DNA from: JBLIRR01 sp049472395
Lineage (GTDB): Bacteria; SZUA-182; DTGQ01; JBLIRR01
Reading direction: 5' to 3'
NCBI GenBank assembly: GCA_049472395.1
Contig: JBLIRR010000002.1
Coordinates: 124,001 to 188,000 of the forward strand
Length of the DNA stretch: 64,000 bases
Made by a program: the position numbers and the translations under genes. A model generated the notes under the pieces. It was not told the origin of the DNA and ran no database searches. It saw nothing but the letters and a program-made list of their open reading frames with translations. Shown in pieces: positions 44,904-53,291 of the stretch; the stretch's first letter is position 1, and every line of letters begins with the position of its first letter.

Positions 44904-45188
44904 ATGAATAGAAAAATTACAGCTTTAATTATTATTTTCTTATTCTTTTTGGGGGGAGTACTGATACACTCACGGATTGCTCTGGCAATCGGACAATCAG
45001 AACCCCTTGTCATGGCTGAAAGTAATGTATATGTAATCGAAGAGGATGAATCCGAGGAAGGAATACCGGAAATTGTGGATGAGAATGAAGCGGACCCTGC
45101 GGATAGCGAATGGGAACACGGAGAGTATGAACCTGAGGAAGAACACTCGGACAGTTATCTAGAAACAGATCCAAATAACATAGAGTAA
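44904..45188 (+). CDS. Small exported highly acidic protein
   Basis: 94 residues, preceded by ATGGAGGA. A signal peptide (MNRKITALIIIFLFFLGGVLIHSRIALA) would release about 65 residues dominated by Glu, Asp and Ser (EEDESEEGIPEIVDENEADP and later EWEHGEYEPEEEHSD), with no Cys and hardly any basic residue. Not recognised as a family. A strong terminator follows and the next gene is an ATP-grasp enzyme, so it should be made in excess over that enzyme. It could be a substrate for Glu-adding ligases or for the protease encoded nearby; both are inference. Confidence 0.7.
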   Translation: MNRKITALIIIFLFFLGGVLIHSRIALAIGQSEPLVMAESNVYVIEEDESEEGIPEIVDENEADPADSEWEHGEYEPEEEHSDSYLETDPNNIE

Positions 45189-45206
45189 ACTATAAATAGT
45201 TAGAAG

Positions 45207-45250
45207 AGATTTCCCTCCCCTGCCTTAGTATTAAGGAGGGAAATCTTTTT
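45207..45250 (+). terminator. Strong hairpin terminator inside the operon
   Basis: AGATTTCCCTCC (45207-45218) pairs perfectly with GGAGGGAAATCT (45235-45246), followed by TTTTT. It ends only eight bases before the ATG of the ATP-grasp gene, so read-through is needed for that gene and expression should drop sharply after the acidic protein. Confidence 0.85.
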
Positions 45251-45257
45251 CGGACAT

Positions 45258-46319
45258 ATGAACATATGTTTTATTATTAATGACTGGAACACAATAAATC
45301 CAGCAACAGAGACTACTCTGTGCTTAATTCATGAATCATGTATTCGGAATCATAATGTAGGCATCCTTTATCCACGTAATCTCACTATCCGGAATAATGT
45401 TACCTATGGCTTTGTGAAGCTGATTATTAAAAAGAAACGCTATTCAGAAAATTTCAGGATTTTTCATAAAAAGGTAGCCTTTAAGGAACAGTTACTTCCG
45501 ATCGGCGGATTTGACGCCATATTTGTACGTAAAAATCCCCCCCTTGATAATACTATGCTGAACTTTCTTGATTCTGTCAAAGACGACACTTTTATTGTAA
45601 ATGATATAAATGGGATGCGAAAAGCGAATAACAAGCTTTATACTACCACCTTTAATGATCCGGGGAACACTTTTTTACCGGTAACGCATGTGTCAAAAAA
45701 TAAAGAATATTTAAGAAAAATCATCAATGAATCCCTCTCTGACAAAATGATTCTGAAGCCCTTAAACTCCTATGGAGGGCATGGCGTAATTGTTCTGGAG
45801 AAAAGGGCCCAACAGAATATTAATTCACTCCTGGATTTTTACATAGGCGAAACAGGTGAAAAACAGTATGTGATTATGCAAGAGTTTATAGAAGGAGCGG
45901 AAAAGGGAGATATACGTGTGCTGCTATTAAATGGAAAAATAATTGGTGCATATGGCAGAGTACCTGCTCAAGGAGATATACGCTGTAATATTCACGCCGG
46001 AGGAAGTGCTCAAAAACATACCCTCACCTTAAGAGAACAGGAGATATGCAAAAAGATCGGGCCAAAGCTTGTGTCTGACGGATTATTTTTTGTGGGGGTG
46101 GACCTGATTAATGAAAAATTGATCGAGGTCAATGTGATTAGCCCAGGCGGGATAGTGAATATCAACCGTCTGTCCAAGGTGCGGCTGCAAAAAAAAGTTA
46201 TCAACTTTATCGAAGAAAAGGTCCAAGAAAAGGAAGAGGCCCGTTCTGACAGGGAATATGCCCTAAAACGAAGATTGGCTTCGAAGCTTGAAATTATTAA
46301 TGCTGAAACTCACTTTTGA
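45258..46319 (+). CDS. ATP-grasp ligase, glutathione-synthetase/RimK-like
   Basis: 353 residues. The N-domain starts MNICFIINDWNTINPATETT, with FDAIFVRKNPPLD near 92, as in bacterial glutathione synthetases. The ATP-grasp core has ILKPLNSYGGHGVIVL, the Glu-containing IMQEFIEGAEKGDIRVLLL and a C-terminal LIEVNVISPGGIVNI. A C-terminal Lys/Glu-rich extension is unusual. Such enzymes join an amino acid or a small peptide to a carboxylate through an acyl phosphate. It probably acts in the same pathway as the acidic exported protein upstream, but the true substrate is unknown. No clear Shine-Dalgarno precedes the ATG. Confidence 0.82.
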   Translation: MNICFIINDWNTINPATETTLCLIHESCIRNHNVGILYPRNLTIRNNVTYGFVKLIIKKKRYSENFRIFHKKVAFKEQLLPIGGFDAIFVRKNPPLDNTMLNFLDSVKDDTFIVNDINGMRKANNKLYTTTFNDPGNTFLPVTHVSKNKEYLRKIINESLSDKMILKPLNSYGGHGVIVLEKRAQQNINSLLDFYIGETGEKQYVIMQEFIEGAEKGDIRVLLLNGKIIGAYGRVPAQGDIRCNIHAGGSAQKHTLTLREQEICKKIGPKLVSDGLFFVGVDLINEKLIEVNVISPGGIVNINRLSKVRLQKKVINFIEEKVQEKEEARSDREYALKRRLASKLEIINAETHF

Positions 46320-46430
46320 CAGGATTCGTTACGCTCTTCAAAACGAGGAGCTCTTATTACGCATAATTGAAGAAGTATCCTTTTTCACAGCTATTGAAAA
46401 ATATCACCCTTATCAATAATCTATAATCCT

Positions 46431-46444
46431 GGCATACCAATTGC
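46431..46444 (+). promoter_or_regulatory. -24/-12 (sigma-54) promoter of the protease/ligase operon
   Basis: TGGCATACCAATTGC: GG at 46431-46432, GC at 46443-46444, ten bases apart. The start is expected near 46456, 47 bases before the first gene. No activator palindrome was found within 110 bases upstream. Confidence 0.8.
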
Positions 46445-46502
46445 AAAAATCTATGCAATAAATCAAAATTTTATATACGGTAAAGAAAGGAGGACCCTAT
46501 AG

Positions 46503-46763
46503 ATGAAAGGCAATACAGAACCTATGCCAGTTACCCTTACGGGAATCATTATTGTAGTTGATTGGGATGAGAATAATAATATTGTAGATATTGCCCTTGC
46601 TACCGCATATGAGCAAGATTATCGTATCAATAATACACACAAAAAAACAGAACTGTTAGGACTTATCGGCAGGGAAGTAAAAGTTATAGGGACCGTCAAA
46701 GCAGATGAGCATGGAAAGAAGATAATCAATGTGCAAAAATACGAACCATTGGAGTTTGACTAA
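46503..46763 (+). CDS. Small OB-fold-like protein
   Basis: 86 residues, after AAAGGAGG. Five-strand OB-like pattern: VTLTGIIIVVDWD, then VDIALATAYEQDY, IGREVKVIGTVKADEHG and KIINVQKYEPL. No signal peptide, Cys or metal site. OB folds bind nucleic acids, oligosaccharides or proteins. As first gene of an operon with a caspase-fold protease, a 7TM protein and a ligase it may be a partner protein. Function unknown. Confidence 0.65.
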   Translation: MKGNTEPMPVTLTGIIIVVDWDENNNIVDIALATAYEQDYRINNTHKKTELLGLIGREVKVIGTVKADEHGKKIINVQKYEPLEFD

Positions 46764-46793
46764 TAGAATAGTATAGTTGACTAGGACTGTCTC

Positions 46794-49016
46794 ATGTTGA
46801 GTAACAAATGGCTGAAATCAGCGTTATTGATCATATCTTCCTTTTCCGTTCTTATATGTTTCACACCCACATGCTGTCATCATTCTCTTCACAATAAAAA
46901 TAGTTCTCCGGAAATCGAACAATCATTCGATCTTGAAAAACTGCCGGAACATATTGCTCTTGTTCTCGTACCGGAAAACGAGGAATGGTTAGTAGCCAGT
47001 GTGATACCTGCTGTTGGAAGACTTCGGGACCGCGGCATGGCTCCGGTTTTTGTGGCTACCTCTGATGTATCATTTCAAAACCACCTTGATTTCATTGATT
47101 ATATAGGAGCCCATCAAACCCTGATTATTGCCTCATCGCCCGAAAACTCTCTTATTAAGATGATGCCCTATTTCCATTATCCCTTCCTGCGCACTGGCTC
47201 AGATCCGGCTCATGCCGGGATCCTATTAATGAAAACATTCTGGGAATCTAATGAGGATGTTGTGATTGCATCTTTTGAAGAGCCTGCGTGCATGGTTCTC
47301 GGCTCACTTCTTGCCGCGCACTTGTCGATTCCATTTATCTCATATCAAAACAATGAAGTATTAAAGACTTTATTCCACAATTTATCTGCCGCGGGAGTGA
47401 AAAGAATCAGATATTGTACCAATGTACCGCCCGCTTGGATGGAGGCGGAAAAAAATTTATTTCATGAGGTCGTATGTCTTCCAGAACAGCATATTGTTCA
47501 GACTCTCATTGATAAAATTCACCCCGAAAATATTCGTAACATTATTATCGCCAGAAAGCCTGACATCGGTGAGATAAAACAATACACTGCTTCCTGGATT
47601 GCACCCTATCTCAGTTTACTGAGAGATTCCCTAGTTTTGATCAGCACTACGCATAAACCCTCTGAAATTGAAACGCTTGTCGCCGGTCATATTGAGCAAT
47701 ACTCTCTCAATCCTCAGACCATTACCCTTTTGGGAGATCATGATACTCTCGGTGAATGGATACTCTATGACGAAGGAATCTATGATGATGAAAAGATAGA
47801 TATTGAGCCATGTTCTTTTGATATTTATAAAAAATGTTCCCTGTTTGGTGTGGGGCGCATCCCCTTCAATCACCTTGCCGATGCATCATCTTTAATTGCG
47901 CACACGTATTTAAATGAACAACATACAGAAAAAAGTGCCGCCTCGATTCTTATGATCTCCAATCCGGATACTGAATTTGCCAATTTATCTCTCTGTGAAA
48001 CCATTAGCCGATTAACGGCAGCTGAATTTAAAAATTGCACGATCCCTATTGCAGAATTTTACGGCAAGGAGGCAGAGGACCCGGAGATTGTGGATGTGGC
48101 CACAAAGGCACAGCTTATTATCTTCGAGGGACATATTTGGGATATGACATTGTTTGAACACCCAATTGATCCTGTGTATGTACAGGAGGATCGGGGGGCT
48201 TCAATGCGAGATTATTGTGAGACAAGCGTTAGAGAGGACTGTTTTCAGGATGAAGACCCCGAAGGACCAATCATACCCTCTCTCAATAACCGGAATCTTG
48301 AAGGCCATCCCCTTGTCATCCTGCAGAGCTGCCATTCTTTAAGGGAAAAAGAAGTCCCGCATAGGATTTTTAATTTGGGAGGATCAGGAGTTATTGGAAG
48401 TGTATCCAGTATTCATAGCGCATCGGGAGCATCTTTTATTAAAGCTTTCTGCGACGGTCTCCTGTATCACGATAATACGGTAGGAGAAGCTTTGAGAGAT
48501 GCCCGTAATTATTGTCTTTGTCTTGCCAAACTAAAGGAGAAGAGAGGACACACGGAGCAGGACAAAGTTCTTCGCGTTGCATATAGCTTTCGTTTGTGGG
48601 GAGACCCTGAAATGAGCATACAGATCAACAAAGCTATCAAACTGCGCCGTCAACCCCTTACCGCACAATGGAATAATCTGAAAGAAATAAAGATCTCAAC
48701 GCCTCACCGTACATTGCCAAAGATTGAATCGGAATACTATTATGCTCAAATGTTCCCCGGAAGCCAAGCCGCAGGAATAGTAAAGAGCATAAGAAACAAT
48801 CCGGAACAAAGGAAAATACAACCATTATTTTTTTTTAGGCTCCCGAATCCTTTGGGCTTGGAATTGACTGGCACCAGCCTTTTAAAAGATCAGGAAGGTG
48901 AAATAGAAAGGGCTGTGTTCCTCGAAGATCCGCTCAACCGGTATCTCTATATTCTCTATTATCCCTTCAAGACTTCTCCTGACTATGACTTTTTCTTGCG
49001 ATTCGAGAACTCATAG
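46794..49016 (+). CDS. Exported gingipain (C25)-like cysteine peptidase
   Basis: 740 residues. A signal or lipid-anchor segment (LLIISSFSVLICFTPTCC) begins the protein. The middle shows the peptidase C25 pattern: FGVGRIPFNHLADASSLI, then LIIFEGHIWDM with catalytic-type His447, then PLVILQSCHSLREKE with Cys513, and GGSGVIGSVSSIHSASGASFIKAF as in the caspase-like fold. A C-terminal domain of about 150 residues follows. Gingipains cut after Arg or Lys; the specificity here is unknown. It sits between an OB-fold gene and a UUP1/7TM gene and overlaps that frame's region, so all are likely expressed together. Confidence 0.75.
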   Translation: MLSNKWLKSALLIISSFSVLICFTPTCCHHSLHNKNSSPEIEQSFDLEKLPEHIALVLVPENEEWLVASVIPAVGRLRDRGMAPVFVATSDVSFQNHLDFIDYIGAHQTLIIASSPENSLIKMMPYFHYPFLRTGSDPAHAGILLMKTFWESNEDVVIASFEEPACMVLGSLLAAHLSIPFISYQNNEVLKTLFHNLSAAGVKRIRYCTNVPPAWMEAEKNLFHEVVCLPEQHIVQTLIDKIHPENIRNIIIARKPDIGEIKQYTASWIAPYLSLLRDSLVLISTTHKPSEIETLVAGHIEQYSLNPQTITLLGDHDTLGEWILYDEGIYDDEKIDIEPCSFDIYKKCSLFGVGRIPFNHLADASSLIAHTYLNEQHTEKSAASILMISNPDTEFANLSLCETISRLTAAEFKNCTIPIAEFYGKEAEDPEIVDVATKAQLIIFEGHIWDMTLFEHPIDPVYVQEDRGASMRDYCETSVREDCFQDEDPEGPIIPSLNNRNLEGHPLVILQSCHSLREKEVPHRIFNLGGSGVIGSVSSIHSASGASFIKAFCDGLLYHDNTVGEALRDARNYCLCLAKLKEKRGHTEQDKVLRVAYSFRLWGDPEMSIQINKAIKLRRQPLTAQWNNLKEIKISTPHRTLPKIESEYYYAQMFPGSQAAGIVKSIRNNPEQRKIQPLFFFRLPNPLGLELTGTSLLKDQEGEIERAVFLEDPLNRYLYILYYPFKTSPDYDFFLRFENS

Positions 49017-49047
49017 GGTATGTGATGATGAAAGAGGGGCCACGTTT

Positions 49048-50628
49048 GTGAAGGAAGATATCCTCGTTATCTGGACTATTCTCTTTCTTATCATAGGCGG
49101 ATCTATAGGCATAGCTGTCCGCTCGCTCGTATCTCGTCATGCCAAGCTTGGCCGGGGTGATAGCCTCTGGCAGGTGAGATTCCAAGTCTTTGTGCACCCT
49201 GAAAAAGATGATACTGTCCTGACCATGTCTCTTCCCTCTGATACAATCCACTTGAAAAAATTGAAGCAGACATTTTTTCATCCCGGATTTTCAATGTACC
49301 AGATTAAAAAGAAAGAAACCGGCAATCAACAGGTTATCGCGGCCGTTGAAAGCTGGAGAAACATAGTCCGATTTGAAACCGATTTCCGTGTCCATGTCTT
49401 TCCTTATAATTCAAAGGATATCGAGTCGGCCGTGACCATCCTAAAGAATGATAGACGATATCATTATCTTCGCAGCGAAAAAGAAATACAGGTAAAAAAC
49501 CCAAGAATCAGAAGCATGGCAAAGCATCTCGCAGAGGGAATACACAGTAAGATAATGATTGTCGAGACTATTTATACATATTGCTCTGAGCAGATCGCTG
49601 ACGGCAGTTTCACGGACGCTGAGGATGCGTTAGGTACCTTATCTGCCCATAAAGGATCTTCCTTAGGACGAGTTCGATTAATGACAGCCCTGTGTAGGGC
49701 AAATCACATCCCAGCCAGGCTTGTCACCGGATTTATTCTTGAGGAAGGCTCAGATGCTTCGCCTCACTATTGGCTGGAAATTTACCTAAAAAAAAGATGG
49801 GTATCCTACGATCCTGTGAATAATTTTGCTAAGGAAGTCCCGGCCCATTATCTGCCTGTGCATAGAGATTCAATCCATTTTGTTAAAATTAATGATAAAT
49901 CCCCCTTTACTTTTCATTGCCAGATAAAAAAAGATCAAACAATCAGCCACTTAAGCGCTGATAAAAACCTCGGGTGGTTGGCTGTTTTTGATCTTACTCG
50001 TCTTCCTTTAAGTATTCAAGAGATCTTGGCGCTTCTTCTTCTCTTGCCTGCCGGAGCGCTCATCACCTCCATATTTAGAAACCTGATTGGTATCCAGACC
50101 ATAGGCACATTTACTCCAGCGCTCCTCGCCCTCAGCTTTGTATATACGGATTGGCGAATCGGTCTTGTCATTTTTACTATTATATTTTCCATTGGATTGG
50201 CGAGTCGATGCTTTTTTGATTATATGAAGCTTCTCATGATACCAAGGTTAAGCGTGCTGCTTACTCTCATTGTCCTTTGCCTCACGCTCTCAGTTTCCCT
50301 ATTAGATTTTCTTAAGCTGAGCTTGAATGCACGAATGATTATACTTCCGATTGTCATAGTAACCATGATGATCGAACGCTTTTACATTCATTCTGAGGAG
50401 GATTCTGTATTTATTGCCTTTCAGTTACTTATGGGTACACTCCTGGTTTCATTTATCTGTTTCATCTTACTAAAATGGCACTACATGGGAAGGTTGGTCA
50501 TACAATTCCCTGAAATCGAATTTTTAATTGCCGCGTGTCTTATAATCGTCGGAAGATATACTGGTTACAGGGTTTCCGAGCTTTGGCGTTTTCGAGATTT
50601 CAAAGATTTCACCCTTTTCAGGAAATGA
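49048..50628 (+). CDS. Inactive transglutaminase-like domain fused to seven transmembrane helices (UUP1/7TM type)
   Basis: About 526 residues from a GTG at 49048 with GAGGGG ten bases upstream; an earlier in-frame ATG at 48985 lies inside the protease gene. One anchor helix (about 7-28) precedes a periplasmic transglutaminase-like domain. There, GSSLGRVRLMTALCRANHIPAR shows the fold but has Ser where the catalytic Cys should be, while SPHYWLEIY and VSYDP keep the His and Asp. Seven helices follow from about residue 320 (LSIQEILALLLLLPAGALIT and onward). The family is known to be linked to the RimK-like ligase encoded next. Proposed use: peptide modification at the envelope. Confidence 0.85.
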   Translation: MKEDILVIWTILFLIIGGSIGIAVRSLVSRHAKLGRGDSLWQVRFQVFVHPEKDDTVLTMSLPSDTIHLKKLKQTFFHPGFSMYQIKKKETGNQQVIAAVESWRNIVRFETDFRVHVFPYNSKDIESAVTILKNDRRYHYLRSEKEIQVKNPRIRSMAKHLAEGIHSKIMIVETIYTYCSEQIADGSFTDAEDALGTLSAHKGSSLGRVRLMTALCRANHIPARLVTGFILEEGSDASPHYWLEIYLKKRWVSYDPVNNFAKEVPAHYLPVHRDSIHFVKINDKSPFTFHCQIKKDQTISHLSADKNLGWLAVFDLTRLPLSIQEILALLLLLPAGALITSIFRNLIGIQTIGTFTPALLALSFVYTDWRIGLVIFTIIFSIGLASRCFFDYMKLLMIPRLSVLLTLIVLCLTLSVSLLDFLKLSLNARMIILPIVIVTMMIERFYIHSEEDSVFIAFQLLMGTLLVSFICFILLKWHYMGRLVIQFPEIEFLIAACLIIVGRYTGYRVSELWRFRDFKDFTLFRK

Positions 50629-50631
50629 TCT

Positions 50632-51528
50632 ATGGGAAAATGGGTATCTCCTCGGGAACTTAAAAGAAAGAGTGTCTTAGGTATAAATGCCCGCAATTTT
50701 CATTACCTGTATCGATGCAATCCAAGAAAACTATACCCATTGGCTGATGATAAATCCTTTTCAAAAAAAATATGTGAATCTCAGAATATCCCTGTTCCAA
50801 AATCCTATGGTATCATTGAACGTTATGGTGATATCCGAAAATTTAAGGATATGCTTAAGGGGTGTCCCGAGTTTGTAATAAAGCCTGCCCGAGGATCGGA
50901 AGGCCGTGGGATTCTCATCATTACTCAAAGGGATAATGATCATTTTATCCAAGCAAATGGGCATACCTTAACCTTTGCTGAAATACGCTATCATATATCC
51001 AAGTCCTGGTCAGGCTTATACTCTCTTGGGGGAAGACAGGACAGAGTAATTATAGAAGAGCGTATTAAACCTCATCCTCTATTCTATGAAATTTCAAACG
51101 AAGGTACCTCAGATATTAGGATAATTGCTCATAAGTTTTACCCTGTGATGGCTATGGTGAGGCTGCCGACGAAACAATCAAAAGGGAGGGCTAATCTTTT
51201 CCAGGGCGCCGTGGCGGTGGGAATAAATATGAAAACGGGAAAAACGCAGGGGGGGGTATGCAAATCCAAGAGCATCACGAGACATCCGGATACAACTGCT
51301 CCGCTTGCAGGAATTGATATCCCCTTCTGGTCTGATATGCGTGCAATTGCCACAAAATTAAGTCATGCACTAGGGCTCGCTTATGTAGGGATCGACCTTA
51401 TTCTTGATGTGCAACGAGGGCCGCTTGTGCTTGAAGTTAATGCACGGCCGGGCTTGGATATTCAGATAGCCAATCAGTGTGGGCTTAAAAATATTCTGGA
51501 ACCTATGCATAATGACAAGAACGGATAG
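50632..51528 (+). CDS. Alpha-L-glutamate ligase-like protein (RimK-related ATP-grasp)
   Basis: 298 residues, three bases after the 7TM gene. Diagnostic start LGINARNFHYLYRCNPRKLYPLADDK, ATP-binding FVIKPARGSEGRGI, a Glu-containing RVIIEERIKPHP and C-terminal LILDVQRGPLVLEVNARPGL. The family is defined by pairing with the transglutaminase-7TM protein just upstream, but the product is not known. It is the fourth ATP-grasp ligase in the sigma-54-controlled set. Confidence 0.9.
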   Translation: MGKWVSPRELKRKSVLGINARNFHYLYRCNPRKLYPLADDKSFSKKICESQNIPVPKSYGIIERYGDIRKFKDMLKGCPEFVIKPARGSEGRGILIITQRDNDHFIQANGHTLTFAEIRYHISKSWSGLYSLGGRQDRVIIEERIKPHPLFYEISNEGTSDIRIIAHKFYPVMAMVRLPTKQSKGRANLFQGAVAVGINMKTGKTQGGVCKSKSITRHPDTTAPLAGIDIPFWSDMRAIATKLSHALGLAYVGIDLILDVQRGPLVLEVNARPGLDIQIANQCGLKNILEPMHNDKNG

Positions 51529-51546
51529 TTCTTATGCATAATATTT

Positions 51547-51565
51547 TCAGAACTTGTAATTCCGG
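51547..51565. promoter_or_regulatory. Degenerate copy of the activator palindrome
   Basis: TCAGAACTTGTAATTCCGG resembles the TCGGAATT/AATTCCGA sites but has three mismatched arm positions. No -24/-12 element is near it, so it may be a relic. Confidence 0.25.
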
Positions 51566-51632
51566 TTTATTCTGTGCACAGGAAAGATAATCCACGAGGA
51601 TCAAATAAATTTTTTTTTTGGAGAGAACCGAT

Positions 51633-51668
51633 AAATGAGGCAGAGCCGTTGCTGATTCTGCCTCATTT
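51633..51668. terminator. Bidirectional hairpin between convergent genes
   Basis: AAATGAGGCAGA (51633-51644) pairs perfectly with TCTGCCTCATTT (51657-51668) around a 12-base loop. It lies between the ligase gene and the leftward small-protein gene. It lacks a strong T run on either side. Confidence 0.6.
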
Positions 51669-51688
51669 GTCAAAAACCATCATATTCC

Positions 51689-52045
51689 TTACTGCATGTA
51701 ATTAATACTGAATATCAACTGATACGTGGAAGGAGCGCGCAGCATAAAATACTCTTCGATCCTTTTGCTTTCGTACCAGTCGGTTACATTCCCCTTTACG
51801 AGAATGATTTCTTTATCCTGATTTGTATACACCTCTAAAATATGGCCATAAATCTTGACTTCCCTCATATCGAATCCTTCCATTGTCTCAACCACCTTCG
51901 CACTCATCTCGTCAGGCATATAATATACGGTTCTGTTTTCCCCGGAGGCATATGTGTTCTTGATCGAAACATTCATAAAAACGGCGAACACAATAATTAT
52001 CACCATAAGCCAATACATTATTTCTTTGTCTTTTCTGATAAACAT
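51689..52045 (-). CDS. Small membrane-anchored or exported hypothetical protein
   Basis: 118 residues, after AGAAAGGTAAG. One hydrophobic segment (about 9-29, IMYWLMVIIIVFAVFMNVSI) is followed by ENRTVYYMPDEMSAKVVETMEGF and a short soluble beta-rich domain. It may be an inner-membrane or periplasmic accessory protein of the adjacent ligase operon, which it faces tail to tail. Family not recognised. Confidence 0.6.
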   Translation of the reverse strand: MFIRKDKEIMYWLMVIIIVFAVFMNVSIKNTYASGENRTVYYMPDEMSAKVVETMEGFDMREVKIYGHILEVYTNQDKEIILVKGNVTDWYESKRIEEYFMLRAPSTYQLIFSINYMQ

Positions 52046-52362
52046 TTTCTTACCTTTCTATTTTTTGTCATTAGTAATTAATTTTAATTTTGTACTTTTT
52101 GTACTTATTATTTTTTCTTTCTTTGATATACATGACGAGAAAACATGAAAATGATTATGAAAAAAATTCATGAATTATATTCATATAATATTTCATTTTT
52201 TTATATGCAATAAATAGCAGTTATTTTGGCTTATTCGAAGTAGCTTTTAATTTTGTAAATTGAAGTTGCATTTTTTGCACTATGGGTATATATTTAATGA
52301 TGCAAAAGAAAAATATTTAAGGAATCTAAGAAAGATTAATTTCCCCGATAAGGAGCAATCTC
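52046..52362. other. AT-rich divergent intergenic region
   Basis: About 315 bases between the small-protein gene and the XRE-type gene, holding promoters for both. TTTTGTAC/TTTTGTAC-like and GCATTTTTTGCA repeats are present at 52090-52115 and 52268-52280; the second is a small palindrome. No -24/-12 element fits the TGGCAT pattern. Confidence 0.35.
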
Positions 52363-53214
52363 ATGAAAGGAAAACATATAAAATTTCTGCGTGAACGTGC
52401 TCATATAAGTCAAGCAGAAATGGCGCAAATTTTGGTTGTGAGTGCAAGGACATTAGCAAAATGGGAAAGTAATGAGGAGAATATGATTCCTCTTGTTTAC
52501 ACGAAAGCATATAGAAGCTGTTTTGAAAACCTTATCTTAACCCCTATTTTAAGAAGTTGCACCCATACCGTATTTCAAAAAATTCCCTCAGAATTTATTG
52601 GTATTTGGCTTGTGAGACATTCATTATTTACTATGCAATACGCACCGATAAAATTTGAAGAATCCCTCCATTCAACTAGTTTTTGGGAAGTTATTCTTCA
52701 TGAAAATACCTCACGCTATCAATGCCTCTGTAATTCTGAGGAAGAAAAAAAGAAGTGTTATTGGAGATCTTTTTGTAATGGCAACTTTTTTTTTCATAAT
52801 GATAAAACTCAGAAAAACTTAACCCAAGTCTCACAAACCACCTATCCCCTGCATAGTGGAAAAACCATTAATCTGACGGAAGATGAGATTGTAAAATCCC
52901 CTTACAAAAGGTTCCCAGGAAGATCAAATATATCGTATCATGACCAAATATGCCACAGTTTGCTTCATGTCCCCTTTCATCTTCCTCATATCACCGGTCC
53001 TCAGCCTGTCGCACTTCTCTCCTTGGAAAATAGATTGGAAAAATATGATAATGACTTATGGAGAGTAAAGACTTTCCCTCGAGGAACAATAGGGGCAGCT
53101 TTTACTGAGGAGGATGAACACACTGCTAAGGATCTCATCAGAAATATATATGAGCAGGAGTTTAAAGAGATCATTGAAGCCTTCGACTATCTCTTATCCT
53201 CTCCTTATAAGTAA
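52363..53214 (+). CDS. XRE-type DNA-binding regulator with unknown C-terminal domain
   Basis: 283 residues, with AAGGAG upstream. Residues 1-55 form an XRE helix-turn-helix (KFLRERAHISQAEMAQILVV, SARTLAKWES). From about residue 75, FQKIPSEFIGIWLVRHSLFTMQY to the end is a beta-rich region with several Cys and His, possibly a GAF-like sensor, ending in a helical LIRNIYEQEFKEIIEAFDYLL. No close family recognised. It could regulate the neighbouring outer-membrane-type gene or the small membrane protein. Confidence 0.7.
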   Translation: MKGKHIKFLRERAHISQAEMAQILVVSARTLAKWESNEENMIPLVYTKAYRSCFENLILTPILRSCTHTVFQKIPSEFIGIWLVRHSLFTMQYAPIKFEESLHSTSFWEVILHENTSRYQCLCNSEEEKKKCYWRSFCNGNFFFHNDKTQKNLTQVSQTTYPLHSGKTINLTEDEIVKSPYKRFPGRSNISYHDQICHSLLHVPFHLPHITGPQPVALLSLENRLEKYDNDLWRVKTFPRGTIGAAFTEEDEHTAKDLIRNIYEQEFKEIIEAFDYLLSSPYK

Positions 53215-53291
53215 ATAATCGAAATCCTTCATTCACAGTACGTTCGCTTTGTTAGACAGGATGAACAAAGATTAACAAGATAATTTTCTCG

